From Planctomycetota bacterium (GTDB taxonomy: Bacteria > Planctomycetota > UBA1135 > UBA2386), in the NCBI GenBank assembly GCA_947444055.1, contig CANEYR010000034.1, forward strand, positions 1-36,438: a stretch of DNA of 36,438 nt, given 5' to 3'. The translations under genes were made by a program, and so were the position numbers. Under the pieces are notes generated by a model. The model did not search any database. It saw only the letters and a list, made by a program, of their open reading frames with translations, and was not told the DNA's origin. Shown here piece after piece: positions 14,887-23,502 of this stretch; the first letter of the stretch is position 1, and every line of letters begins with the position of its first letter.

Positions 14887-15300
14887 CAGAGCCGCCGCTC
14901 TTGCTGCGAACGACCGGGTGCCGCGCACCCTAAGCTGTGCCTGCACTACGACCACAGCACGGTCCGGCTCGAGGAAGTGCAGTCCCTGGTCGAGAGCGCT
15001 GGCGCCGAACTGCGAGCGCGTTTCGAACACTTCTCCGTGCCCGCGATCGGGCTACGCCATGAGCGGCAGGCGAAACTCGTCGAAGGTGTCTTCGGAAACG
15101 AGCCGGGCGTGCTGCACGCCGCGGTGGACGAACACCACGCCCGCGAGTCCGCCGAGCAGGACGGCGACGGGAACTGCGGCGCGACGACTGGTGCGGGATG
15201 CCAGGGAGGAGTCGGCCCCGCCGGCATGGATCGGAGTCGCGTCGGATGCCAACACTCGCAGCACCATCAACCGCGTTTCGCCGCGGCGCTTTGCGCGTCA
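14887..15300 (+). pseudogene. probable remnant of heavy-metal P-type ATPase N-terminus
   Basis: In the plus frame starting near 14887, sequence beginning PKLCLHYDHSTVRLEEVQSL and continuing ESAGAELRARFEHFSVPAIG to GVFGNEPGVLHAAV resembles the paired HMA-like domains at the start of zinc/cadmium P1B-ATPases. A His-containing stretch (QHSQHHQP) follows about 40 residues later, as in their His-rich linkers. Codon use in this frame is strongly GC3-biased. No start codon with a ribosome site, no membrane helices, no DKTGT. The second metal motif is degenerate. A 72-residue antisense frame with a hydrophobic segment (15052-15270) overlaps and cannot be fully excluded as a gene. This fills the 513-base gap between two minus-strand genes. 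Confidence 0.42.
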
Positions 15301-15380
15301 CCACGAACCGCCGGTTCACGCCACGGGAAGCACGGTCAGGACATCCAGGCAGGGGAACATCCTCGGATACCTCCCGTCGG

Positions 15381-16004
15381 CTACCGCTTCGCCGTCACGA
15401 CCAGGTTCTCGAACTTCACGTACTGGTCGTGCACGAGGCGGCAGCCGTAGCGCCCGTCGGTCTGCAGTTCGGCAGTGCGCGCACTGTGCACTTCCCGGCC
15501 GTTGACAAAGAACTTCGTCGTGGACGCATCCACTTCGATCGCGAGTTCGTTGCGCGCCGTCAACTCGCCATCCTCACGCTGGATGGCGGCATGCGCGGTC
15601 CAGGGCGCCAGGATCGAAGTCGCTTCGGCCGCGCGAGCCTTGATCAAGAAGGTGCCGTCGCTGTTCACCAGGAAGTACGTGTAGGTCTGGTTCTCCCCCT
15701 CGACGTCGCGGCCGCCGAAGACGAGGCCCGCACCGTGGGCATGGAAGCCGGCATTGCGCTGCGTGATGCGCACTGACAGACGGTAGGCGCCGGTCGCTAC
15801 GGCATCTTGCCGCCACAAAGTCGCGTTGGGCCCGTCTTGCACCTCGACGCCGCCATCTGGCAGTGTCTTGATGCGACCTGGCGCGATCGCGGCCGTCGCC
15901 TCGTCGAGGCGCACGAACCAGGATCGTGCCGGTTCCGCGACGGCCTCACTGCATCCAGCGAGGAGGAGCAGGGACAGCGCGAGCCAGCCGTGTGTGGTCT
16001 GCAT
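15381..16004 (-). CDS. lipoprotein with concanavalin-like (LamG/DUF1080-type) domain
   Basis: The 207-residue product has signal MQTTHGWLALSLLLLAGC, a textbook lipobox (LAGC). The mature part is a single beta-sandwich: RSWFVRLDEATAAIAPGRIK, WRQDAVATGAYRLSVRITQR, GAGLVFGGRDVEGENQTYTY, then FLVNSDGTFLIKAR, NELAIEVDASTTKFFVNGRE and CRLVHDQYVKFENLVV. This is the layout of DUF1080/LamG-like domains that bind or hydrolyse sugars. No catalytic residue was assigned. It starts four bases after the stop of the LppY/LpqO-type gene and is probably co-transcribed with it. Confidence 0.75.
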   Translation of the reverse strand: MQTTHGWLALSLLLLAGCSEAVAEPARSWFVRLDEATAAIAPGRIKTLPDGGVEVQDGPNATLWRQDAVATGAYRLSVRITQRNAGFHAHGAGLVFGGRDVEGENQTYTYFLVNSDGTFLIKARAAEATSILAPWTAHAAIQREDGELTARNELAIEVDASTTKFFVNGREVHSARTAELQTDGRYGCRLVHDQYVKFENLVVTAKR

Positions 16005-16008
16005 GGGA

Positions 16009-16914
16009 TCAGCGACGGTCAGCGGTTGCCAACGGCGCCCACACCGACTTCACCGCGCGCGCCAGTTCGATCGCGTCACCTTCGGCGGCGAAGTGGCAGA
16101 AGATCAGCTCGGGGTTGGTCCCCAGCATGTGGTTGTGGATCGCGACGATGCGAATGCCCTGCTTGCGGTAACCGTCGATCGCCTGCTGCAGCTCGCTGCG
16201 CAGCAAGCACGTGTCGCCCATGATCATCGTGTGCCCGCACTCGCAGGGTGCGAAGCCGACCCAGCAGGCGAGGCCGACCCCAGCCGTCAGTCGTTGTCCG
16301 TCGATCGCTGTGCCGAGTTGTGGTCGCGACAGCGCGACCTTGTAGATGCCGTCGGCCATCAGGGTTCCTGGCATCCCCATCGCCTCGGCAACGGCCTGCC
16401 AGTCGGGTTTCGGTGGCGTTCTGGCCGGCGGCTTCGCTGGCGGCGGTGTCTTGCCCATCTCATTCCATGCCGAGCGAATCGACTTCGCCATGGCCAGAGC
16501 GCTGCCACTGCCCTGGAAGTGCAAGAAGATGAAGTTGGGGTTGCCGCCGAGCATGTGGTTGTGGATCGCCACGACCTCGAGGTTGCCCTTGCGCAGCGCA
16601 TCGAGGACCGGATTGACCTCTTCCGGCAGCATGCACGTGTCACCGATGACGATCGCCTTCTCGCGCGTGCCCGAGAAGGCGGCGTAGGTGAGGACCATCG
16701 ATGGCGGCACCACGAAGCCGAACTCGTTGCGCAAGACCGGGTCGGTGCGCGGCACGTCGATGCGGAAGGTGCCGTCGGGGAGGACCTTGCCGGCGACACC
16801 AAGCGCCGCGCCAACGGCTTCCCAATTCGGCGGGGTGCCCTCCTGGCTCGGCATGGAAGCGCACAACAGCACGGACAGAAGCAGCGGACGGATGGGGAAG
16901 CAGGTTGGGTTCAT
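16009..16914 (-). CDS. secreted protein with two tandem LppY/LpqO (DUF1259) domains
   Basis: The 301-residue product starts at ATG 16914, giving signal MNPTCFPIRPLLLSVLLCAS; the longer frame to 17064 has no signal. It contains two copies of the domain known from mycobacterial lipoproteins LppY and LpqO. Copy one spans ~30-150 (IVIGDTCMLPEEV, VVAIHNHMLGGNPNFIFLHF). Copy two spans ~170-293 (TMIMGDTCLLRSEL, IVAIHNHMLGTNPELIFCHF). The IHNHM motif suggests a metal or ligand site in each half. A Pro/Lys-rich linker (PPPAKPPARTPPKP) separates them. The biochemical function of the family is unknown. It lies 106 bases after the RND-operon lipoprotein and may be the tail of that transcript. Confidence 0.85.
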   Translation of the reverse strand: MNPTCFPIRPLLLSVLLCASMPSQEGTPPNWEAVGAALGVAGKVLPDGTFRIDVPRTDPVLRNEFGFVVPPSMVLTYAAFSGTREKAIVIGDTCMLPEEVNPVLDALRKGNLEVVAIHNHMLGGNPNFIFLHFQGSGSALAMAKSIRSAWNEMGKTPPPAKPPARTPPKPDWQAVAEAMGMPGTLMADGIYKVALSRPQLGTAIDGQRLTAGVGLACWVGFAPCECGHTMIMGDTCLLRSELQQAIDGYRKQGIRIVAIHNHMLGTNPELIFCHFAAEGDAIELARAVKSVWAPLATADRR

Positions 16915-17020
16915 GGCGTGCGTTGGCTCAATATCAGTGCAGGATGGCGCTTGTCGTCGTGGTAGCGCGAACCTCCCGTCCAGTGCACTGATGGTGTCGG
17001 GAGGTCGTGGCTCCCAGAGA

Positions 17021-17455
17021 CTACTTGCGGAACGCGATCGAAGCCTTGGCCGTGCCGTCGGCACTCTCGGTCTCCACCCACAGCAGGCTTCCCTCGGGCA
17101 AGGGCTTTGGCACTTCGACGTGGCCGTGCATGGTGGTCTCGTTCTCCTTGCCGAACTTCTTCTTCACCGAGCCGGTCCCGGCTTCGACGCCAACCCACGC
17201 GCGCACAGTGGCCGGCATCTTGTCCTTCTCGAACGTCAGATCGAACCCGACTTCATGACCGGCTTCGAAGGCACCTTCTTGGGCGACGGCGATCGTCAGG
17301 TCGCCAACTTTCATTGAGCCGAGGCTGACGAGGGCGCCGTGGCCACCGCCGGCGGGCGCTGGGGTGCCGCCGGCGGGGGGCGTCGTTGTCGGCGCCTTGC
17401 TGCAGCCAACAACCAGAAGAGCGGAGAGAAACAGGGGGAGTGAACGCAGCTTCAT
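17021..17455 (-). CDS. small lipoprotein coupled to the RND pump gene
   Basis: The 144-residue product has signal MKLRSLPLFLSALLVVGC (lipobox VVGC), then a Pro/Gly/Ala linker (TTPPAGGTPAPAGGGHG). An Ig-like beta domain follows, with GDLTIAVAQEGAFEAGHEVG, MPATVRAWVGVEAGTGSV and HGHVEVPKPLPEGSLLWVE. Its ATG overlaps the stop of the RND pump gene (ATGA, 17452-17455), so translation is coupled and it belongs functionally to the efflux operon. The HGHVEVP histidines could touch metal. No named family recognised; the beta fold recalls YtkA/CopC-type periplasmic metal-handling domains. The role, perhaps periplasmic metal chaperone or pump accessory, is inference. Confidence 0.75.
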   Translation of the reverse strand: MKLRSLPLFLSALLVVGCSKAPTTTPPAGGTPAPAGGGHGALVSLGSMKVGDLTIAVAQEGAFEAGHEVGFDLTFEKDKMPATVRAWVGVEAGTGSVKKKFGKENETTMHGHVEVPKPLPEGSLLWVETESADGTAKASIAFRK

Positions 17456-20400
17456 GACAGCACCACTTCGGAGGGGGAGCCCTTCGCACCGACGGGATGG
17501 TTCCTGAACATCAGGTAGAACCCGGCTGGCACGACGAGCAGGTTGAGGAAGGTAGACGACAACAGGCCGCCGAGCACGACAACGGACAGCGGCGCCAAGA
17601 TTTCGCTGCCGGGCTCACCGGCCGCCATCACGATCGGCAACAAGCCGAGTGCTGCCGTCAGCGCCGTCATCAGGATCGGCACGATGCGTTCGAGCGACCC
17701 GCGCACGATCGCTTCGCGCAGCGGCACGCCTTCGTGCATCAGGTCAAAGTAATGGCGGACGAGCAGGATGCCGTTGCGCACGGCGATGCCGAACAGGGTG
17801 ATGAACCCGACCATGCTGGCGATCGAGATCACGGGCGCCACGTAGCGTTCGCCGCCGAGGCCAAACAGCGCCAAGGTGTTGGTGAATAGGCTCGGCGACT
17901 CGGTCAGGAAGATGGCGACGATGCCGCCGATCAGCGACAGCGGCAGGTTGATCATGACCAAGATCGCGGCGCGCAGGGAGCCGAGCGCTTGGGTGACCAG
18001 CATCAGCATGAGCACGATGACGAAGGCGCCCATGCCCAGGATCGTGCGGCTCGCTGACTGCTGGGCTTCGAATTGGCCGCCGAGTGTCAGCGTGCAGCCG
18101 GCCTTGGTGACGATCGGCTCGACGCGTTCCTTGACCGCGGCCACGAGCTGGCCGAGGTTGTAGCCGTCGGCAACGTTGCAGGAGATGACCGCCTTGCGTT
18201 GGCCGCGTTCGCGCGCGATCAGGTTGGAGGTGCGTTCGCGGCCGATGTCGGCGACGTCGCGCAAGCGCACGTTGGCACCACCGACGCCGCGCAGCACGAG
18301 GGCGCCTGTGGCTTCCACGCTGTCGCGTTCGTCCGGATGCAAGCGCACCGTGATGCCGTAGCGGCGCATGCCTTCGTTGACCTCGGCCACGGTCGCTCCT
18401 TGCAGAGCATTCTGCACTTGCTCGGCGGCAGCAGCCGGGCTGAGGCCGACGGCCGCCAAGTCCTGCGGTCGGTAGCGCACCGGCAACGACGTGATCATCA
18501 CTTCGCGATTGGCGGCGACATCGCGGGTGCCAGGCAGCGACAGCAGTTGGCCTTCGATCTGCTTGGCGAGATCGCGCAGCACGCTGAGGTCGTCACCTTG
18601 CACGACGATGGCGATGGCCGCGGGCGTGCCGGACAACACGTGCGATAGCCGATGTTCGATCGGCTGGCCGATGCTGGTGGTGATGCCTGGCACACTGGCG
18701 AGCACGGCGTCGATCGCACGCCGCACGTCCCGCTTCTGCGAACCTGGCAGCAGCGACACTTCGATCTCCGAGCTGCTGACTGGCTCGGCGTGTTCGTCGC
18801 GTTCGGCGCGGCCGGTGCGGCGCACGACGGCGCGCACGCCCGGCAGGTTGGCGAGCTGCGTCTCGACGCCGATGCCGAGTCGATTGCTCTCTTCGAGTGA
18901 GGTGCCCGGCGGCGCCATCAAGAAGACCGTGAACGTGCCTTCGTTGAACTCGGGCAAGAAGCTCGAGCCGTAGGTGGCGCCGAGCGCGAGGCTGGCGACG
19001 GTCGCCAAGGCGGAGCCCGCGAGCAAGGTGCGGCCACGTCGCATCACGGCCTGCAGGGCCGGCTCGTAGTGACGCTTCAGCCAGCGCACCAAGAAGCCTT
19101 CGCTGTGCTGGCTGCGGCCGACGTTGCCCAGCAACAAACGACACAACACCGGCGTCACCGTCAGCGCCACGATCAGCGACGCGAACGTCGAGACGATGTA
19201 GGCGATGCCGAGCGGTCGGAAGAACCGTCCCTCAATGCCTTGCAAGAACAGCAGCGGCACAAACACCATGCAGATGATGACCGTCGCGAACACCACCGAG
19301 CTGCGGATCTCGTTGCTGGCGTCCCAGATCACGCGCAGCACCGGCTTCTGGGTGGCGGCGGGCAGGTGGGCGTTCTCGTGCAGTCGGCGGAAGACGTTCT
19401 CGACATCGATGATGGCATCGTCGACCAGTTCGCCGATCGCGACCGCGAGGCCGCCGAGCGTCATCACGTTGATCGACATGCCGAGCGCCGACAGCACGAG
19501 GAAGGCGACCGCGAGGCTCAGCGGCAGGGCCGTCAGCGTGATCAGCGTCGTGCGCACATCGAGCAGGAACAGGATCAGGATGATGACGACGAAGATGGAC
19601 GCGTCGCGCAGCACCGCGAGCAGGTTGTGCAGCGACAGCCGGATGAAGTCCGCTTGCCGCATGACGTGGCGGTTCAAGACGAGGCCAGCAGGCATCGACT
19701 TCTCAACCTGGTCGAGCTGACGATCGATGGCAAGGGTGAGTTCGAGCGTGTTGGTGTTCGGCGACTTCTGCACCGACAGCACCACCGCCGCGCGCCCGCC
19801 TTCGGACGCCGTGCCGCGCTTCTGGGCGGCGCTCAGCGCCACGTCGGCAACTTGACCAATGGTGATCGGGCTGCCGTTCTGGAAGCGCACCAGCGTGCCT
19901 TTGATGTCGGCGGCGGACTGCACGCGGCCGGTTTGGCGAATGGGCAGTTCGAGCCCGTCGACGTTCGGCAGGTAGCCAGCCCCCGCTGTGCTGTGCGCAC
20001 TGCGGGCGGCGTCGACGACGTCTTCGATCGTCAGGCCGTGCAGTTGCAGTTGCTCTTGGCGCACGTTGATCAGGTACTCGGGAAGATCACCGCCGAGCGC
20101 CACGACTTGGGCGACGCCGGGCACCGCCAGGATCTGGTTGCGCAGCTCGAACTCGGCGTAGGCACGCACCGCCATTGGCGACTGGCGGCCATCCGGCGAC
20201 GACAACGACAGCAGCAGGATTTCGCCCGTGATCGATGTGATTGGCGTGATCTCGGCGTGCGCGTTCGCAGGCAAGTTCTCGCGCGTCGCGTTCAGCTTCT
20301 CGGCAACGAGGGTCCGCGCGCGGTAGATGTCTTCGCCCCAGTCGAACTCGACCCACACCAACGACAGGCCGATGGTGCTGGCGCTGCGCACGCGGCGCAC

Positions 20401-20634
20401 GCCGGGCAGGCCGTTCACCGAACTCTCGATCGGGAAGGTGACGTTCTGTTCGATCTCGTCGGCGGCGAACCCCGGGGCTTCGGTCAGCACCACGACCGTC
20501 GGCGCGTTCAGTTCGGGGAACACGTCGACGGGCATGCGCGGCACCGAGAAGGCGGCGAACGCCAACAGCGCGATCGCGGCAATCAGCACCAGGTAGGGCT
20601 GCTGCAGCGAGAAGGCGATGAGCTTCTTGAACAT
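17452..20634 (-). CDS. heavy-metal efflux RND transporter (CzcA/CusA family)
   Basis: At 1060 residues this is full length for the HME-RND family. The N-terminus (MFKKLIAFSLQQPYLVLIAA) is the first membrane helix. FPELNAPTVVVLTEAPGF and GLPGVRRVRSASTIGLSLVW are characteristic porter-domain starts. Helix 4 (~residues 392-410) carries AVAIGELVDDAIIDVENV with the acidic proton-relay residues. The C-terminal half has FGIAVRNGILLVRHY and LERIVPILMTALTAALGLLP, both typical of CzcA/CusA. It uses proton motive force to expel metal from periplasm or cytoplasm through the tripartite complex. The AIG-type helix 4 is closer to the CusA side than to DFG-type zinc/cobalt pumps, but the substrate is not settled. 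Two bases separate it from the fusion-protein gene. Confidence 0.95.
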   Translation of the reverse strand: MFKKLIAFSLQQPYLVLIAAIALLAFAAFSVPRMPVDVFPELNAPTVVVLTEAPGFAADEIEQNVTFPIESSVNGLPGVRRVRSASTIGLSLVWVEFDWGEDIYRARTLVAEKLNATRENLPANAHAEITPITSITGEILLLSLSSPDGRQSPMAVRAYAEFELRNQILAVPGVAQVVALGGDLPEYLINVRQEQLQLHGLTIEDVVDAARSAHSTAGAGYLPNVDGLELPIRQTGRVQSAADIKGTLVRFQNGSPITIGQVADVALSAAQKRGTASEGGRAAVVLSVQKSPNTNTLELTLAIDRQLDQVEKSMPAGLVLNRHVMRQADFIRLSLHNLLAVLRDASIFVVIILILFLLDVRTTLITLTALPLSLAVAFLVLSALGMSINVMTLGGLAVAIGELVDDAIIDVENVFRRLHENAHLPAATQKPVLRVIWDASNEIRSSVVFATVIICMVFVPLLFLQGIEGRFFRPLGIAYIVSTFASLIVALTVTPVLCRLLLGNVGRSQHSEGFLVRWLKRHYEPALQAVMRRGRTLLAGSALATVASLALGATYGSSFLPEFNEGTFTVFLMAPPGTSLEESNRLGIGVETQLANLPGVRAVVRRTGRAERDEHAEPVSSSEIEVSLLPGSQKRDVRRAIDAVLASVPGITTSIGQPIEHRLSHVLSGTPAAIAIVVQGDDLSVLRDLAKQIEGQLLSLPGTRDVAANREVMITSLPVRYRPQDLAAVGLSPAAAAEQVQNALQGATVAEVNEGMRRYGITVRLHPDERDSVEATGALVLRGVGGANVRLRDVADIGRERTSNLIARERGQRKAVISCNVADGYNLGQLVAAVKERVEPIVTKAGCTLTLGGQFEAQQSASRTILGMGAFVIVLMLMLVTQALGSLRAAILVMINLPLSLIGGIVAIFLTESPSLFTNTLALFGLGGERYVAPVISIASMVGFITLFGIAVRNGILLVRHYFDLMHEGVPLREAIVRGSLERIVPILMTALTAALGLLPIVMAAGEPGSEILAPLSVVVLGGLLSSTFLNLLVVPAGFYLMFRNHPVGAKGSPSEVVLS

Positions 20635-20636
20635 GG

Positions 20637-22064
20637 TTACTTGTGCTCGCCATCGTGGAAGGTGCCGTCGGCGTGGAAGTGGCCGCCCTTCGCTGCACTG
20701 CCCGAACTCGCCAGCATCAACTCGTAGGCGCCCGCCAAGACCACCTCGTCGCCGTCGCGCAAGCCGCTCTTGACCTCGACCCAGCGACCATCGTCGATGC
20801 CCAAGTCAGCTTCGAGGCGGATGACTTTGTCGGGATCGGCGGGGTCGCGGCGGAACAGCACACGCGTCATGCCATCTTGCAGCGTGGCGGCCCGCGGGAT
20901 CGCGAGTTCGGCGGCAGCGCCGCTCGCCGTCTCGACTTCGAGAAAGCCCGAGACCCCGGGCCTGGCCCACGGCACCGTGGCCGTGCACTCAAGGAAGAGA
21001 TCGATCGTGCGTTGGTCGGGATCGGCTTCGGGTCCAAGCAGCAAGGTGCCGGCGAGGTGGGCCGTTACGTCGCTCGTGCTCGCTGCGGGAATGGCGCGCG
21101 CTGGCAGCTCGTTGCGCAAGCGCGGCAGGTCGCTCTGCAGCCCGCGGGCGCGGAAGCGCACCTGCGTGACGTCGCGCATCGACCCGAGCAGGCCGCCAGT
21201 TTCGACCCAACCGCCGTTGGCGACGGGCAGTTGGTCGACGATGCCGTCGGCCGGCGCGCGCACATCGATGCCGGCGAGCAGGCGCCAGTGGGGCAGTGCT
21301 TCGCTGCTGCCCGGTGCAACCGCGAGCAGGCTGGCGACCGGCAAGGTCACGATCGCGGCCGCGCCTTCCAGCGCGAGCTGCAGGCGGTCCTTGCCCGCGG
21401 CGAGATGGGCGTGCAGTTCGGCCAGCGTGGCGTCGTGCTCGGCGCGCTTCTCGATCGCCTCCGCGTGGCTGGCGCGCATCTGCGCGAGGGCCGCGCGAGC
21501 TTCACTCAGTTCGCGCGCCTGGCCGCCGACGCTGCGGATCGTGGCTTCGATGGTCTGCGTGCGTGCGTGCAATTCGGTCACCGCTGCTTGCAGGCTCTCT
21601 TCGTGGAAACGGTGTGCAGCTTCCAGTGGCTGCATCGCGGCAATGCGCGCTTCGTGAACGCGCACCTGCGTCGCGATTTCGCCGAGGTCGCGCTGCATCG
21701 CGCGCCACGTCGGCGAATCGAGGCGAGCGATGACGTCGCCGGCCTTCACGGTTTGCAGGGCCTTGACCAGCAACGTGACGCGGCCCGGCATCGGCGTGCG
21801 CAATTCGTGGCGAGCTGTCGGCAGCAATTCGAAGTGGCCGGGAAAGCGCAGCGTCTGGGCCACGCGCCGGCGTTCGACCTTGACGAACTGAATGCCGAGG
21901 TTCCTGCGCACGGTCTCGGGCACGGCGATGCGGTTGGTGGCTGCCTGCGGAGCTTCGTGCACCTCGGGCACCACAGCTTGCTTGCAGCCAGCGCCGCCCA
22001 ACAGACCAACGAAGAACAGGCGCCTGAGCCAGGTCGTCTGCGCACCACGGGGAAGAACGTTCAT
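20637..22064 (-). CDS. efflux RND periplasmic adaptor (membrane-fusion lipoprotein)
   Basis: The 475-residue product starts at ATG 22064, overlapping the stop of the outer-membrane-factor gene (TGATG), with GGAGG at 22072-22076 as ribosome site. The longer frame to 22115 is rejected. The signal ends FVGLLGGAGC, so it is probably lipid-anchored. Domains: beta-barrel/lipoyl half PMPGRVTLLVKALQTVKAGD, a long alpha-hairpin coiled coil (~115-240), the second lipoyl half GIDVRAPADGIVDQLPVANG, and a membrane-proximal domain with LRDGDEVVLAGAYEL. The C-terminal tail is His-rich (GGHFHADGTFHDGEHK), which suggests metal binding. It bridges the RND pump and the outer-membrane factor. CzcB/CusB family. 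Confidence 0.92.
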   Translation of the reverse strand: MNVLPRGAQTTWLRRLFFVGLLGGAGCKQAVVPEVHEAPQAATNRIAVPETVRRNLGIQFVKVERRRVAQTLRFPGHFELLPTARHELRTPMPGRVTLLVKALQTVKAGDVIARLDSPTWRAMQRDLGEIATQVRVHEARIAAMQPLEAAHRFHEESLQAAVTELHARTQTIEATIRSVGGQARELSEARAALAQMRASHAEAIEKRAEHDATLAELHAHLAAGKDRLQLALEGAAAIVTLPVASLLAVAPGSSEALPHWRLLAGIDVRAPADGIVDQLPVANGGWVETGGLLGSMRDVTQVRFRARGLQSDLPRLRNELPARAIPAASTSDVTAHLAGTLLLGPEADPDQRTIDLFLECTATVPWARPGVSGFLEVETASGAAAELAIPRAATLQDGMTRVLFRRDPADPDKVIRLEADLGIDDGRWVEVKSGLRDGDEVVLAGAYELMLASSGSAAKGGHFHADGTFHDGEHK

Positions 22065-23413
22065 CACAAACCTCCAGAGACAGGGGGCGTCGCGTCGGCG
22101 GCCAAGCTGCAACATGCGTTGATGTAGATCACCGCGAGCGCTTCGCGCAGCGTCGCGTCGAGCGCCGCCAGGCGCGCGTCATGGGCGCGAGCGATCGCAT
22201 CGAGCAACAAGACGGGGTCGAGCTGGCCGAGTTCGGCCATGGCGCGGCCGTCCGCGATCTGTTGGTCGGCGAGCGGCAGTAGTCGTTCGGTTACGAACTG
22301 CCGCCGGCGGCTCGCCTGCGTCCAGCGCAGTTCCGCCAACGCGAGCGTTTGCACGGCGACCTCGAGGCTCGCGCGCAGGCTCTCGGCCGCGCTCAGGCGG
22401 ACCGCACTCGCGCGGGCAATCGCCGCGTAGCTCCAGAACGGCAGTGGCACGGACAGGCCCAGGGCCGCCCGTGGCTCGGCATCCTCTTCCTGCCAACCAG
22501 GCGACAGCACCAGATCCGGCCACTGCATGCGCACCGCGAGTTTCAGCTCAGCTTCCGCCGTTTGGTAGGCGGCATGGTGCGGCAACACGTTCGCGCTCAG
22601 ATCGAGGCGCGCTGCACGTTGGCCCGGATCTTGTTCCCGCAGCGTGATTGCAGTCGTCGGTACGAACGTCACCGCGGCACCGGGGTGCAGACCGAGCAGC
22701 TTCTTCAGTTCGAGCTCGGCAAACGCCGCGGCGTCCTGCGCGTTCGCCAGTTCGAGTTCGCGCTGCGTGCCTTCGATCGTGAACACGCGGGCGCCAAGGT
22801 GCGTCAGCGCTCCCGCCTGTTCGAGCCGGGCGGCGATGGCGGCGAGCTGCTGCACTTGCTCGCAGAGACCCGTCAGCAATTCGATGCGTTGGCATTCGAT
22901 GCTCCATCGCACCCAGGCCGCGTCGACGGCGTCGGCGGTCGCGCGCTCGATGATGTAGGCCGCCAGCACCTTCTCTTGCAGCTTCGCCGTCGCCAACTGC
23001 TGTTGCAGGCCTAGGCGGCCGCTGAGGGGCACCGTGAAGCCGAGCGTGGCCCCGGCGAGCCACTGGTGCGGAACCGTCTCGAGGATGCGCGCCACATCGA
23101 GTGACAACGTCGGCGCCGGCCAGTCGGCGGCGTGCTCCTGTTCGCGCGCGGCGATGCCCGCCGCGGCCCGTGCTTCGCGACAGGCTGGCGCAAAGCAAAG
23201 AGCAACGAGCCGTGCTTCCCGCAGGTCGAGACCGTCCGCGAGGTCGATGGGCCGCGGCGCTTCGTCGGCGGCATCGGGCGCGCGCAAAGCCGAGTCCGGC
23301 AGGCGCGCTGCGAACGCCGCGAGGTGCGCGCGCAGGTCGATCGGCTCGGGCTGATACGAATGGCACGCGGTCGCGATGGCGACTGGGAGAACGAGCAGGG
23401 TCGTGCGGGGCAT
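22064..23413 (-). CDS. outer-membrane efflux factor (TolC/CzcC type)
   Basis: The 449-residue product starts at ATG 23413 with signal MPRTTLLVLPVAIATACHS; the Cys context (ATAC) suggests a lipoprotein as in other CzcC-like factors. The body shows the duplicated OEP helical layout: AREARLVALCFAPACREARA-type helices, GLQQQLATAKLQEKVLAAYI, LELANAQDAAAFAELELKKL, then a second repeat with AYQTAEAELKLAVRMQWPDL, LGLSVPLPFWS and LRASLEVAVQTLALAELRW. It forms the outer-membrane channel and periplasmic tunnel of the tripartite metal pump. It is coupled to the adaptor gene by a TGATG overlap. The unusual final stretch contains a Cys pair (INACCSLAAD). Confidence 0.88.
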   Translation of the reverse strand: MPRTTLLVLPVAIATACHSYQPEPIDLRAHLAAFAARLPDSALRAPDAADEAPRPIDLADGLDLREARLVALCFAPACREARAAAGIAAREQEHAADWPAPTLSLDVARILETVPHQWLAGATLGFTVPLSGRLGLQQQLATAKLQEKVLAAYIIERATADAVDAAWVRWSIECQRIELLTGLCEQVQQLAAIAARLEQAGALTHLGARVFTIEGTQRELELANAQDAAAFAELELKKLLGLHPGAAVTFVPTTAITLREQDPGQRAARLDLSANVLPHHAAYQTAEAELKLAVRMQWPDLVLSPGWQEEDAEPRAALGLSVPLPFWSYAAIARASAVRLSAAESLRASLEVAVQTLALAELRWTQASRRRQFVTERLLPLADQQIADGRAMAELGQLDPVLLLDAIARAHDARLAALDATLREALAVIYINACCSLAADATPPVSGGL

Positions 23414-23502
23414 GGTGGGGTCGACGTTCGGTTCGCAAGAGCGGACGGCACCATGAGTGGTGCCACGCGCGTGGGTAGAGCACGCAGGCGAACGGAAGCG
23501 AC

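Noticed and set aside
15052-15270. 72-residue minus-strand frame with a hydrophobic segment
   Set aside because: It shares codon boundaries with the plus-strand ATPase-like remnant, so its composition can be a by-product. No ribosome site; kept only as an alternative reading.
19069-20727. 552-codon open frame on the plus strand
   Set aside because: Antisense to the RND pump. Its composition (Gln/His/Arg/Asp-rich) mirrors the pump codons and it has no motif of its own.
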